Under the pieces are notes generated by a model, which ran no database searches, was not told the DNA's origin, and was given only the letters and a program-made list of their open reading frames with translations. Positions 56,905 through 64,000 of a DNA stretch of 64,000 nucleotides are shown piece by piece. This stretch comes from Apoda limacodes. Its lineage: Eukaryota; Arthropoda; Insecta; Lepidoptera; Limacodidae. Made by a program: the position numbers and the translations under genes. Positions within the stretch are counted from its first letter, which is position 1, and each line of letters starts with the position of its first letter. The stretch covers positions 560,501-624,500 of the forward strand of contig OX291543.1 of assembly GCA_946406115.1 (NCBI GenBank). Reading direction: 5' to 3'.

Positions 56905-57428
56905 AACACTATCGATAAGCGTTACCCCTACCATGAGCTACTCACGCAATTCCCAGACATCACCAAACCGATGTCATTTAAGGAGATTCCGCCTCACGAT
57001 GTTTTCCATCACATTATTTGCCCGCCCGAAGCCACTTCCTCCCGGTAGGTATAAAAAAGTAAAAGAGGAATTTAGAATCATACAGGAAATGGGAATTTAC
57101 AAAACCAGCAACCAGCCAGTGGGCCAGCCCTCTACACGTTGTTCCCAAAAAAGACGGGGTCTTCGACCTTGTGGCGACTATCGCGCGCTGAACGCGATAA
57201 CTAAGCCGGACCGATATCCCATACCACGGTTACAATTTATAGATTTTACATACATGTTGTCTGGCAAGAAAATTTTCACCAAAATTGATTTAAATAAGGC
57301 TTATCATAATATTAAGATCTTTCCGTCAGACATCGAAAAAACATGCATTACGACACTATGGTCCCTTTATTCTTTTTCCCGCCTAAATTTTGGCATGAAA
57401 AACGCAAGCCAAACCTTTCAGCGTTTCA

Positions 57429-57555
57429 AAAATCAAAATCAAAATCTTTTTATTTAAATGGGTTACTAAGAACATTTTCGAATCGTCAAGTAAATTAACT
57501 ACAACTAGCTTTACAAACTAATTACAATACTCAACTAATAAATACATGTTTTGAA
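57429..57555 (-). mobile_element. Short LINE/SINE tail inserted into gypsy RT
   Basis: About 127 bases beginning with (CAAAAT)n on the plus strand. GTTTCA occurs on both sides (57423-57428 and 57556-57561); the gypsy sequence CAGCGTTTCATGAATGAC is restored by removing the insert. A 5'-truncated retroposon 3' end with a short tandem tail. Confidence 0.8.
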
Positions 57556-58171
57556 GTTTCATGAATGACACTGTGCTTCGTAACATTCAAGTACCCAATT
57601 AAAATGGGGAAATGACTTCTAGCACCGGTATTCTGTTCTGCTATGTCGACGATATCTTAATTGCATCATAAGACCACGCGTTTCATGAAAAACACCTTTA
57701 AGCAATTTTCGAGAGACTAAATAAATTTGGTGTCACTATTAACTTAAACAAATGCGTTTTTGGCAAAGGTTCCGTAGAGTTTCTATTCTACGACGAATCA
57801 CCCGTAGGCATCAAACCCTTAGAATCTAAAACTAAGGCTATTATAGATTTTCCAAAACCTCAGAATGTAGAACAACTACGCGCTTTTTAAGCATGACCAG
57901 TTTTTATAGAGCCCATATTCCCAAAGTAGCGGAAATCCAAGCTCCACTCAATAGGTACTTGCACAAATCCAAGAAACCAGACTGCACACCCATCGCATGG
58001 ACGCCAGAGGCCGAGTCAGCATTCGCCGAGTGCAAGGTGCGATTGCAAAACGTTGCGACGCTAAGCTACCCGACACCGGACGCGAAGCTAGCGATTATGG
58101 CCGACGCATCAGGCACGTGTGTGGGTGCCGTGCTGAATATGGAGCAAAAATGTGAGATTAAACCGTTAGGC

Positions 58172-58182
58172 TATTTCTCAAA
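58172..58182 (+). repeat. Target-site duplication, left copy
   Basis: TATTTCTCAAA, repeated exactly at 63828-63838. It encodes YFS(K/N) of gypsy RNase H and would be present once in the empty site. Confidence 0.9.
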
Positions 58183-58677
58183 TCTCGTGGGTATCTTCTC
58201 TTACACCCTTCTGGGTGTTGAGGTGCGGGTGTCGGGGGAGGGGAATTTACCTCCCACCATGACCCGGGCAGAAGCTCAGGGGTGCTGAACACCCCCGGTG
58301 AAATATTAGAAAGGAGGCCTACTTTTCAGGCCCCCTTGTGGGTAATAATTTTGTCGCCATAAGCGATACAGAAAGTAGAAAGTAAAATACGAGAGTAGGC
58401 GCCAGAAATGAAAAACAAAAGTAGAAGCAAAATAAAACAAAATAAAAACAAAAGTAAGAACAAAGCAAATGAAAAGAGCGAAATTAAAATAAAATAAAAA
58501 CAAAGCGAAATAAAAACGAGAATAAGAACAAAATAGAAACAAAATAAAATCAAAATAAAAGCAAAATAAAAACGAAATAAAACGAAAAATAAGCAGAAAT
58601 AAAAGCGAGTGTAAACGTTAAAAGCGGATTGAGTTAAGAGAAAGAAGGTGAGTAGGTAGGAGGGTGAATAAGTAAAC
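58183..58677 (-). other. 3' UTR of the jockey-like LINE
   Basis: Contains a long pyrimidine-rich tract on the minus strand (58380-58640; AAATAAAACAAAATAAAAAC-type on plus) and a GC-rich end with a small palindrome around GGGTGCTGAACACCC (58279-58294). Open frames in the tract are compositional artefacts. Confidence 0.8.
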
Positions 58678-61386
58678 TTATTCACCCACAGGAATAAGCT
58701 CTCGGGGGAGAGCCCTGCCTTCCGGCGGACGGGCGTGTAAGGGCGCTATGCCCCTTAAGTGTACGTGGTGGCTGTTGTCAGCGCGGGTGAATAAACGTTT
58801 CGACAAACCAGATATGAACTCTGCGAGTGGCTCGGTTTTGGTGTCTCTAGCGATGGTGGAGTTGCGGACGTAGCGTCCCGCGCCGGTGATATATCTCAGC
58901 GACTTATTTTGGACAGCCTGGAGCTTACGTTTGCTGGTAGAAGATAGAAGACCGTACCAAGCAGGGGCTGCATAGGTCAGTCTCGACCGTATGTACAACT
59001 TGTACAGGCGAATTTTAGTTCTGAGTGGCAAGTCAGAGGAAAGTACCGGTCTAAGGCACGCCCGTGACGCGACCGCGCCTGCTGACACATGGTCTAGCAT
59101 TTTGCGCATGCGCAAGGGGCGGTCTATAATACAACCTAGGTACTTTACGCTGGGTTGCCACTCAATGACTTGTCCTCGAAACACAAGTTTCGGTGGGAGA
59201 AACTTTTGCAGGCCGGTCAGTATTGCTGCTGTCTTGCTGGCATTAACGGCTATTGTCCACTTGTCCAGCCAGCCAGGTAAAGTGTCCAATAGTCGCTGCA
59301 TTTTTTTGGCTGCTAAGCTAGCTTTGCGGGAGGAGGACATATAGGCGCTGTCGTCCGCGTAAAGGGCTAGGATGACGTCTTCAACACCTTCAGCTAGACC
59401 GGAGTCACTGAGAGTGGGGATGTCGTTGGTGAATAACGCATAGAGCAGTGGCGATAGGCAGCTGCCTTGAGGTACCCCTGCTCTAATGGGTTTACATGCT
59501 GACTGTTTGTTCTCGACCGAGACATAGAAGCTTCGTTTGTCCAGAAACGAGGCTATTACTCGCCCGAGCATCGGTGGGATGTCCGTCTCTAACAGCTTGT
59601 GTAATAAGCCCTCGTGCCAAACTCGATCGAAAGCCTTCTCCATATCGAGAAAGACTCCGACTGTGCGCCTGCCCTTGTTTAGCTCGAAGGCCATGTGATG
59701 GAGCACTCGTACAAGCTGAAGAGTGGTACTGTGGCTGTCTCTGAAACCAAATTGTTCAGGCCTAAGCTGGATATGCGGGGATATCCTAAGTAATAGTAGG
59801 CGTTCGAACAACTTGGCTAAATTGGACAGCAGTGTAATCGGTCGGTAATGTTCTGGGCGATGACGATCTTTCCCTGGTTTCGGGAGAACAATGATTTTGC
59901 CAATCTTCCATGAAGATGGGAAATGTCCAGTGCGCAGTATCCCATTAAAGATACGGGTGAGTGCCACCAGACCCTTCCTAGGCAGCATGATGATCGCTGT
60001 GTTTGGAATCTCGTCGGGACCGGGTGATTTGCGCTTATTAAGCTTAGAGGCCTCCTTCCTAACCTCTTTAGGCGATATAAAATAATCACCTCTTAGTGGT
60101 GGGGCTGGGGCCGCGAGAAACTGCTCTACGCGTTCTATAACTCCTAGCGTGTGGGCAGGGTCGATAATGGGGTTCGGCTTAAATTGGCCCTCGAAGTGGT
60201 CCGCAAAAAGTTCCGCGCGTTCCGCTGCGTGGTAGTGGCGGATGCCAGCGGTATCAATAAGAGGGCAACTAGGGGCGAGGGTTCTAGTTATTTGTCGGGC
60301 CAAGCGATACAGTGCAGTGTCATCCTCACTGGCTTTAAAAATCACTTGGTCCCACGAATGCTGCCTGTAAATTGCGATTTCTGACCGCAGTTCGGCGCTG
60401 ATCCTGTTTAGGTCCCTCTTAGCAACTGGGCAGCGAGTTTGACACCAGTGTTTGCGTAGGGCCCTCTTTTGTTGAATTTTTGCGCGGAGGTGCGCCGGTA
60501 AAATTTGCTTTCCAGAAGCTGTGGCTGAAATTTTGGTAGACTCCCTTAGAGCCTGTGCTATGGCAGTTGTGAAGGTACTAACTGCCTCTTCGACTTCTAA
60601 GGGAGTGGAAATGCCACCAGCCGGGAGTTGGTAACCCAACATGGTGCGGTGAAAGTTGGCCCAGTCTGTTGTTCTACGAGGGCTGGGGAGCGGTTTACCA
60701 GTTGCGGACACTCCAAGGACCAATAAGATTGGCAGATGCTGAGTGTCAGTGTCGTGGAGGACCTCTAACGACATTGACCAGCTGATCTTGTGGGCTAAGG
60801 CGATGTCCAATACGTCCGGTGCGTGATTGTCCGTAGAGGGGTAGTGCGTTGGGGATCCTGGACCGATGACTAAATAGTTTTTGCTCTCAGCATCTGCTTT
60901 TAGTTCGCGGCCCGATTTGGATGAAATTCGTGAACCCCATTGTTGGTGTTTGGTGTTAAGGTCACCTAAAATAAGTGTGGGGGTGGCATCGCTAAAGATA
61001 TTGTCGATGTCACTTGGATCGAAGGGGGTTGATGGTGGCTTATATGCGGCGAAGACTTTAAGCTCCGCATTGCCGACCTTTAGTTTTACACCTATAGACC
61101 GAATGTATGTAAAAAGGGGAAGGGGTAGTAATTCGTGAATAAGGTCACGTCTAATTAATACAGCCGTACCCCTGAAGGCCATATTAGCGGGAGAAATTTC
61201 GTCACGCCTATAGGTGAAGAAATTTGGAATGCGGAGCTCATTCTCACCTCGGAGTTTCGTTTCGCCCAGTAACACAATGTGAACATCGTGTTCCTGGACT
61301 AACGTTCTGAGGGCGGCTGTCTTGCCGATTATGCCCCCAGGGTTCCAATACACAATTCTTAATTTAAGGCCCCGATGAGGCCCCAT
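58678..61386 (-). CDS. Jockey-like LINE ORF2: endonuclease and reverse transcriptase
   Basis: A 902-residue protein that nicks target DNA and reverse-transcribes the element there. Residues 8-230 form an exonuclease/endonuclease/phosphatase-type endonuclease: Asn15 in YWNPGG, Glu42 in LLGETK, Asp142/Asn144 in GDLN, Asp190-Asp193 in APDVLDIAL, and His217 in QHLPILL. The reverse transcriptase spans about 440-740: KSPGPDEIPN, HYRPITLLSNLAKLFERLLL, motif A FLDMEKAFDRVW (Asp581), motif B AGVPQGSCLSPLLY, catalytic YADD at 676-679, and KYLGCIID. The C-terminus carries RSRLTYAAPAWYG, typical of jockey-clade elements; no RNase H domain. All catalytic residues that I can place are present and there is no stop, so the protein may be functional. 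It starts 41 bases after ORF1 stops, so translation probably depends on reinitiation or readthrough. Confidence 0.93.
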   Translation of the reverse strand: MGPHRGLKLRIVYWNPGGIIGKTAALRTLVQEHDVHIVLLGETKLRGENELRIPNFFTYRRDEISPANMAFRGTAVLIRRDLIHELLPLPLFTYIRSIGVKLKVGNAELKVFAAYKPPSTPFDPSDIDNIFSDATPTLILGDLNTKHQQWGSRISSKSGRELKADAESKNYLVIGPGSPTHYPSTDNHAPDVLDIALAHKISWSMSLEVLHDTDTQHLPILLVLGVSATGKPLPSPRRTTDWANFHRTMLGYQLPAGGISTPLEVEEAVSTFTTAIAQALRESTKISATASGKQILPAHLRAKIQQKRALRKHWCQTRCPVAKRDLNRISAELRSEIAIYRQHSWDQVIFKASEDDTALYRLARQITRTLAPSCPLIDTAGIRHYHAAERAELFADHFEGQFKPNPIIDPAHTLGVIERVEQFLAAPAPPLRGDYFISPKEVRKEASKLNKRKSPGPDEIPNTAIIMLPRKGLVALTRIFNGILRTGHFPSSWKIGKIIVLPKPGKDRHRPEHYRPITLLSNLAKLFERLLLLRISPHIQLRPEQFGFRDSHSTTLQLVRVLHHMAFELNKGRRTVGVFLDMEKAFDRVWHEGLLHKLLETDIPPMLGRVIASFLDKRSFYVSVENKQSACKPIRAGVPQGSCLSPLLYALFTNDIPTLSDSGLAEGVEDVILALYADDSAYMSSSRKASLAAKKMQRLLDTLPGWLDKWTIAVNASKTAAILTGLQKFLPPKLVFRGQVIEWQPSVKYLGCIIDRPLRMRKMLDHVSAGAVASRACLRPVLSSDLPLRTKIRLYKLYIRSRLTYAAPAWYGLLSSTSKRKLQAVQNKSLRYITGAGRYVRNSTIARDTKTEPLAEFISGLSKRLFTRADNSHHVHLRGIAPLHARPPEGRALPRELIPVGE

Positions 61387-61427
61387 TAAATTCCCACGTA
61401 AGAATTGTGGTGAGTTGTGCCAAGCCG

Positions 61428-63431
61428 TTAAAAAGGGCTGGCAGGGGATTTTGGCAGGCAGCTATGGCCTCTATGGCCGCGTTTAGCGCCGCTATTGCGG
61501 CTCTGGCAACATTTAGTGCACCAGCTTGCATGCGGGGTGGGTGTGTGTGGCATGCCGCTAGGGCGGTTTGACGTGGTGGGTTGCGTCTGTTGTGTAGCGG
61601 CCGCTTGAGGCTGCATTTTCGGGATAGTCTGCGCTAACAGTGGTTTAGGGGGTTGCGGGGGGTCCGCAAATTGGGGGGGGGGCATAAAAATGTAGGGGGC
61701 GAAATGTGTGTCCGGCGCTAACGGAATATTAGCCGGGACCGTTGTTGCGGGTTGGGGGGCGGATTTTTTCCGGCGTGGCCTCTTTTTTCTCCCGAGAGCT
61801 TGGGATCTGTCGGTGGGGGGGTTGGCGGGGGGCATTGAATTTGCGCCCGAGGACAAGTCGTACTCCTGCGGCTGCAATTGTTGCAGGAGAGTAGGTGAAG
61901 GCGGGGGCAAATTTGTAGCACGTTGGGCTTTATTGCGGGGCAACGGAGGGTTAATGGTCACCCCCCTACGTCTCGCCTCGCGCCGGAAAACGGGACACGA
62001 GCGGCTGTTGGCTGTGTGCGCTTGCCTGCAGTTAACGCATTTGACTGCAACCGATTGCCGATCGCAGTCGGACGCCGGGTGCTCGCCGCCGCAGCGCACA
62101 CATTTGATTGGCCGGTGGCAGTTAGAGGAGGCGTGGCCAAATGCCTGGCACCTATGGCATTGCGCCGGACCGGGGCGGGTACGCCAAGCCTCGATCGTTA
62201 TGCCAGGCATGCTGAGCAGCTCGTTTACTGCGTACAGCTGTTGCAGCTCCGCAGAAGTGTGCCTGAGCTGTAGCTGGGCATAATATATGCAGTTGGGTCG
62301 ACCCCTAACTGCAGGAATTTGCCGCACGTGCGACACTGGGAAGCCGGCGAAGGCGAGGTCCTCAGCTATCTCATTGAGCGAGGTGTCTTGAGGGAGTCCC
62401 TTTGGCGCGATTTTTTGCGGCCGCTCGCTGTCTAAGCTGTAGCAGTACCAAGATACTGCGTGGTCCAACCTAGACAGCTCGTCTATATAGGCCACTACCG
62501 TACGATACTCCAGGGGCGATTTAGGGAAAAATCGTACCCCTTTGCCAAACGGCCGGGCGTTGGGTGCGTGGCCTAATATAGAATGCAACTTTTTTAGATG
62601 CGTCGACCACTGGGGGAGGGACTCTACGACTATGGGGGGGTGACTATTTTTGTCTTTTTGGGCGTTGGCACTGGCATCAACGCTAGCCGGCTGAGCGACA
62701 GATTTCGATGGCGGGGCTATAGCGGTTTGGGCGCTTATTGTCTGGGCATAGGAGCGACCGCTGGGCGGCGCTAGCGCTGGGGTTGCGGCAGGCTGGGGGG
62801 GGGTAACTACTGAGATTTCCATCCCTTCAACAGGGGTGGGGTCATGAGGCACCTCTACAGCGGCTTTGGAAGTACTCGGTTGGCTGGCGAGAGCCTTTTG
62901 CCGATCGGCAATTACCTCTCTTGCCTCAAGTCGGGCACGCTCGGTGGGGTCCTTGGAAGGGCTGAGAGCAAAAGGTCTCGGCCGTGTGTCTCTGCCGCGT
63001 ACCCGTGGGTCTCTTTGCGGTAGAGGAATTGAGGGCGGGTTCAAGTTTCGCGATGCTGACATGGGGGGCGTTATTTTTGACGTACTGTCCTTATTTGAAG
63101 TAGATGAATTCGGGTCTGGCCGGGGCGGGGTGTCCTCAATAGGAGAGAGCATTGATGGCATGGTAGGGAGGTCCTCGTCTCGAAATATTTCGTCGCCGGA
63201 CTCAGAGGCCGAGTACACCGACGACTGTGATATGGCCGAGGCCATAGAAGTCCTAGACGGGGGGCGAGAGGGTGGGAACGCGACCGAAAAGGGGCGGTCC
63301 GCGGCAGAGATTTCGCCGGTAAACAAATTACGCGCCACGACGGCGGCTGAGGGCTGGGAGCGTAGCCATACGCCACGTTTGCGTACGCCACCTCTGCGTA
63401 CCGGTGGGGGAGCTGCTACGGGGGGCGGCAT
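61428..63431 (-). CDS. Jockey-like LINE ORF1 (Gag-like, three zinc knuckles)
   Basis: A 667-residue RNA-binding protein that coats the element RNA. The first 250 residues are proline/serine/threonine-rich and look disordered. Residues 270-415 contain the conserved region preceding the knuckles (PPIVVESLPQW, FPKSPLEYRTVVAYI, YAQLQLRH), matching the PRE_C2HC-type domain. Three zinc knuckles follow: C425-C428-H433-C438, C444-C447-H451-C456 and C465-C468-H472-C479. The tail is proline- and glutamine-rich. This layout is standard for jockey-clade Gag. The start MPPPVAAPPP lies about 396 bases from the element's 5' end. The frame is uninterrupted. G+C is high, producing long shadow frames on the other strand. 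Confidence 0.92.
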   Translation of the reverse strand: MPPPVAAPPPVRRGGVRKRGVWLRSQPSAAVVARNLFTGEISAADRPFSVAFPPSRPPSRTSMASAISQSSVYSASESGDEIFRDEDLPTMPSMLSPIEDTPPRPDPNSSTSNKDSTSKITPPMSASRNLNPPSIPLPQRDPRVRGRDTRPRPFALSPSKDPTERARLEAREVIADRQKALASQPSTSKAAVEVPHDPTPVEGMEISVVTPPQPAATPALAPPSGRSYAQTISAQTAIAPPSKSVAQPASVDASANAQKDKNSHPPIVVESLPQWSTHLKKLHSILGHAPNARPFGKGVRFFPKSPLEYRTVVAYIDELSRLDHAVSWYCYSLDSERPQKIAPKGLPQDTSLNEIAEDLAFAGFPVSHVRQIPAVRGRPNCIYYAQLQLRHTSAELQQLYAVNELLSMPGITIEAWRTRPGPAQCHRCQAFGHASSNCHRPIKCVRCGGEHPASDCDRQSVAVKCVNCRQAHTANSRSCPVFRREARRRGVTINPPLPRNKAQRATNLPPPSPTLLQQLQPQEYDLSSGANSMPPANPPTDRSQALGRKKRPRRKKSAPQPATTVPANIPLAPDTHFAPYIFMPPPQFADPPQPPKPLLAQTIPKMQPQAAATQQTQPTTSNRPSGMPHTPTPHASWCTKCCQSRNSGAKRGHRGHSCLPKSPASPF

Positions 63432-63827
63432 TATTTAAAAGTTATGACATACACAGAAACAAAACATACCTCGGCGTCGAAACAGGCAGCAGTGGGGGGG
63501 GGGGGCCGGAGGGGCCGCCCTTGAGAAACTGACAACCTATCGATCCGCGGCAAGAGAATTGCCGAGCAAAAATAAAATGAAAGCGCTTACCAAATTGTCC
63601 GAAAAGCCGCTGAAAAAGCGGCACCCGTCTAACTTTCAAGCGCTTTACTCGTAGGCGCAAACACGCAGAACACAACAAACACCTAGTCTCGTCTGTGCAC
63701 GCACGTCCGCCGTCTACAGAAAATATTCTCTTGGAGCACATACACTGTTTTTCACTTTGGAAGGATTTTGCACTATGGAGAATGATTTACTACCAACGTA
63801 CTGATGGTAATGATCAATGGCGATGAA
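63432..63827 (-). promoter_or_regulatory. 5' UTR and presumed internal promoter of the jockey-like LINE
   Basis: Jockey elements are transcribed from an internal promoter at their 5' end. Here the first bases on the minus strand are TTCATCGCCATTGATCATTA, with an initiator-like TCAT. A run of about 14 guanines on the plus strand (63494-63507) lies near ORF1. Promoter function is inferred from the family only. Confidence 0.5.
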
Positions 63828-64000
63828 TATTTCTCAAAGCGGATGTCTGAAGCTCAACAAAAGTACAGCACGTACGATAGAGAGTTGTTAGCCATATACT
63901 CAGCAGTGGAATACTTAAGGTATATGATTGAAGGTCGCGTTTTTACGATTTTTACCGACCACAAACCACTAATGTATGCTTTCTCCAAGAAGCCGAGTGC
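63828..64000 (+). pseudogene. pol: Ty3/gypsy RNase H, continuation after the LINE
   Basis: From the second target-site copy the frame reads YFSKRMSEAQQKYSTYDREL, then AIYSAVEYLRYMIEGR and FTDHKPLMYAFSKKPS, the conserved RNase H block of gypsy elements (YSTYDRELLAIY...TDHKPL). It joins the left part (58172) once the LINE and one duplication are removed. No stop is seen up to the window edge. Confidence 0.9.

Larger units (their letters stand above)
56905..58182 (+). pseudogene. pol: Ty3/gypsy pol: reverse transcriptase and RNase H start
   Basis: Reverse transcriptase and RNase H of an LTR retrotransposon. Segments in order: TQFPDITKPMSFKEIPPH (about 56950), PPGRYKKVKEEF, the RT core LRPCGDYRALNAITKPDRYP, motif A KIDLNKAYHNI, motif B-like NFGMKNASQTFQRF. 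It is then interrupted by an insert at 57429-57555. The catalytic YVDD follows at about 57642-57653, then TKAIIDFPKPQNVEQLRAF, a stop near 57888, and the RNase H region TSFYRAHIPKVAEIQAPLN..SAFAECK..LAIMADASGTCVGAVLN. It breaks at GYFS (58172-58182) where the jockey-like LINE is inserted and resumes at 63828. Several frameshifts: dead before or after the insertion. Confidence 0.85.
58183..63827 (-). mobile_element. Full-length jockey-clade LINE (5,645 bp)
   Basis: Bounded by exact 11-bp duplications, so both ends are known. On the minus strand: a 5' UTR of about 396 bases, ORF1 (667 codons), a 41-base gap, ORF2 (902 codons) and a 3' UTR of about 495 bases. The 3' end has no poly(A) tail; it closes ...AGATACCCACGAGA. 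The element is much richer in G and C than its surroundings. Complete ends and open frames suggest a young, possibly active copy. Confidence 0.9.

Noticed and set aside
58306..58685. Two minus-strand frames rich in Phe and Leu
   Set aside because: Caused by the pyrimidine-rich tract of the jockey-like 3' UTR.
61708..63438. Several plus-strand frames of up to 191 codons opposite ORF1
   Set aside because: GC-rich antisense shadows of the zinc-knuckle ORF1.

Overview
The window looks like intergenic or intronic DNA from a lepidopteran insect (moth or butterfly). It is AT-rich and packed with transposable elements. I found no convincing host protein gene, rRNA gene, intact tRNA or CRISPR array. 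The lepidopteran assignment is inferred from the mix of element types (jockey- and CR1-like LINEs, BEL/Pao, insect errantivirus-like gypsy with env, piggyBac, Tc1/mariner, and short Helitron-like repeats starting TC and ending CTAGT) and from repeat families I recognise from that order; it was not checked by a search.

Layout. 0-10 kb: diverged short repeats, two inverted copies of an unknown repeat (one split by a TIR element and a LINE tail), a TIR element at 3.6-4.3 kb and a 60-bp minisatellite at 8.7-9.3 kb. 10-17 kb: a broken errantivirus-like gypsy element (LTR, gag, protease, an LTR in inverted orientation, integrase C-terminus, env), followed head-to-tail by gag and protease of a second gypsy-type element. 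17-24.5 kb: foldback elements, a LINE ORF1 remnant with an in-frame 45-bp repeat, a dead Tc1/mariner copy, BEL integrase, a 5'-truncated LINE with reverse transcriptase, and a second LINE tail. 25-44 kb: a degenerate copy of a repetitive arthropod protein family, LINE ORF1/endonuclease remnants, a perfect 48-bp-arm hairpin, several minisatellites, a copia RNase H fragment, a BEL gag, and an inverted duplication that flanks 36.1-41.3 kb.

44.7-50.6 kb: a 2,902-bp unit holding a piggyBac element that lost part of its transposase, duplicated exactly in tandem. 50.6-57 kb: an OTU-like fragment, a complex duplicated block at 53-54.2 kb, another LINE tail and a large foldback. 56.9-64 kb: a Ty3/gypsy reverse transcriptase/RNase H gene split by a complete jockey-like LINE (58183-63827, minus strand). 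Its two open reading frames (667 and 902 codons) are uninterrupted and its 11-bp target-site duplication is still readable. This is the only element here with coding capacity that looks functional.

How the parts relate: nearly everything is nested. Later elements split earlier ones (jockey in gypsy RNase H, a LINE tail in gypsy RT, a TIR element and a LINE tail in the 5.5-7 kb repeat), which gives a relative order of insertion. I do not see a new multi-gene system. The most unusual items are the exact piggyBac tandem duplication, the intact jockey insertion, the inverted LTR inside the errantivirus-like element and the perfect hairpin at 30.4 kb.
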